Part shown: piece by piece, positions 5,451 through 5,473 of the stretch
Layout: every line of letters begins with the position of its first letter
How positions within the stretch are numbered: the stretch's first letter is position 1
Source of the DNA: an uncultured Flammeovirgaceae bacterium
Lineage (GTDB): Bacteria; Bacteroidota; Bacteroidia; Cytophagales; Cyclobacteriaceae
Reading direction: 5' to 3'
DNA: 5,473 bases
Assembly: GCA_946886805.1 (NCBI GenBank)
Contig: CAMPJM010000308.1
Coordinates: 1-5,473 of the forward strand
Program-made: the position numbers and the translations under genes
The notes under the pieces: model-generated
What the model saw: the letters and a program-made list of their open reading frames with translations, nothing else
Databases searched by the model: none
Told to the model about the DNA's origin: nothing

Positions 5451-5473
5451 AGAGATAAATCATCAAATTACAA

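Overview
The window looks like a chromosomal segment from a Bacteroidota bacterium, most likely Sphingobacteriales-like (Pedobacter/Mucilaginibacter type). The evidence is moderate AT-richness, almost no Shine-Dalgarno sequences, several perfect TAnnTTTG-type -10 boxes, and the protein types: a short ClpS, RecR, an SSS-family symporter and a split HipA. The family-level placement is an inference from style, not from a database match.

Layout: (1) Positions 1-1123, minus strand: a tripartite HipB-HipS-HipT toxin-antitoxin operon. It consists of an Xre-type repressor (hipB), a stand-alone HipA N-terminal domain (hipS) and the HipA/HipT kinase core (hipT), which runs off the left edge. The reading frames overlap by 4 and 14 bases. 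(2) Positions 1114-1253: three 18-bp AGTGC-N8-GCNCW dyads lie exactly 61 bp apart, and the first covers the hipB start codon. They are good candidates for HipB operators. (3) Positions 1254-1553: an AT-rich gap followed by a 137-bp mirror-symmetric element (1401-1537) made of four small perfect hairpins, resembling a REP doublet/REPIN. (4) Positions 1554-3014, minus strand: a sodium:solute symporter. (5) Positions 3084-4012, plus strand: clpS and recR, divergent from the symporter and probably co-transcribed. (6) Positions 4218-5429, plus strand: a class I PLP-dependent aspartate-type aminotransferase with its own promoter, followed by a weak hairpin.

The right-hand two thirds is ordinary core genome: transport, N-degron proteolysis, recombinational repair and amino-acid metabolism. 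The left third is accessory: a TA operon with an apparently autoregulatory operator array, separated from the core genes by a mobile-type palindromic repeat. The most interesting signals are the phased operator triplet, the nested four-hairpin element, and the split HipA with a Ser-Ile-Ser loop like that of HipBST kinases.
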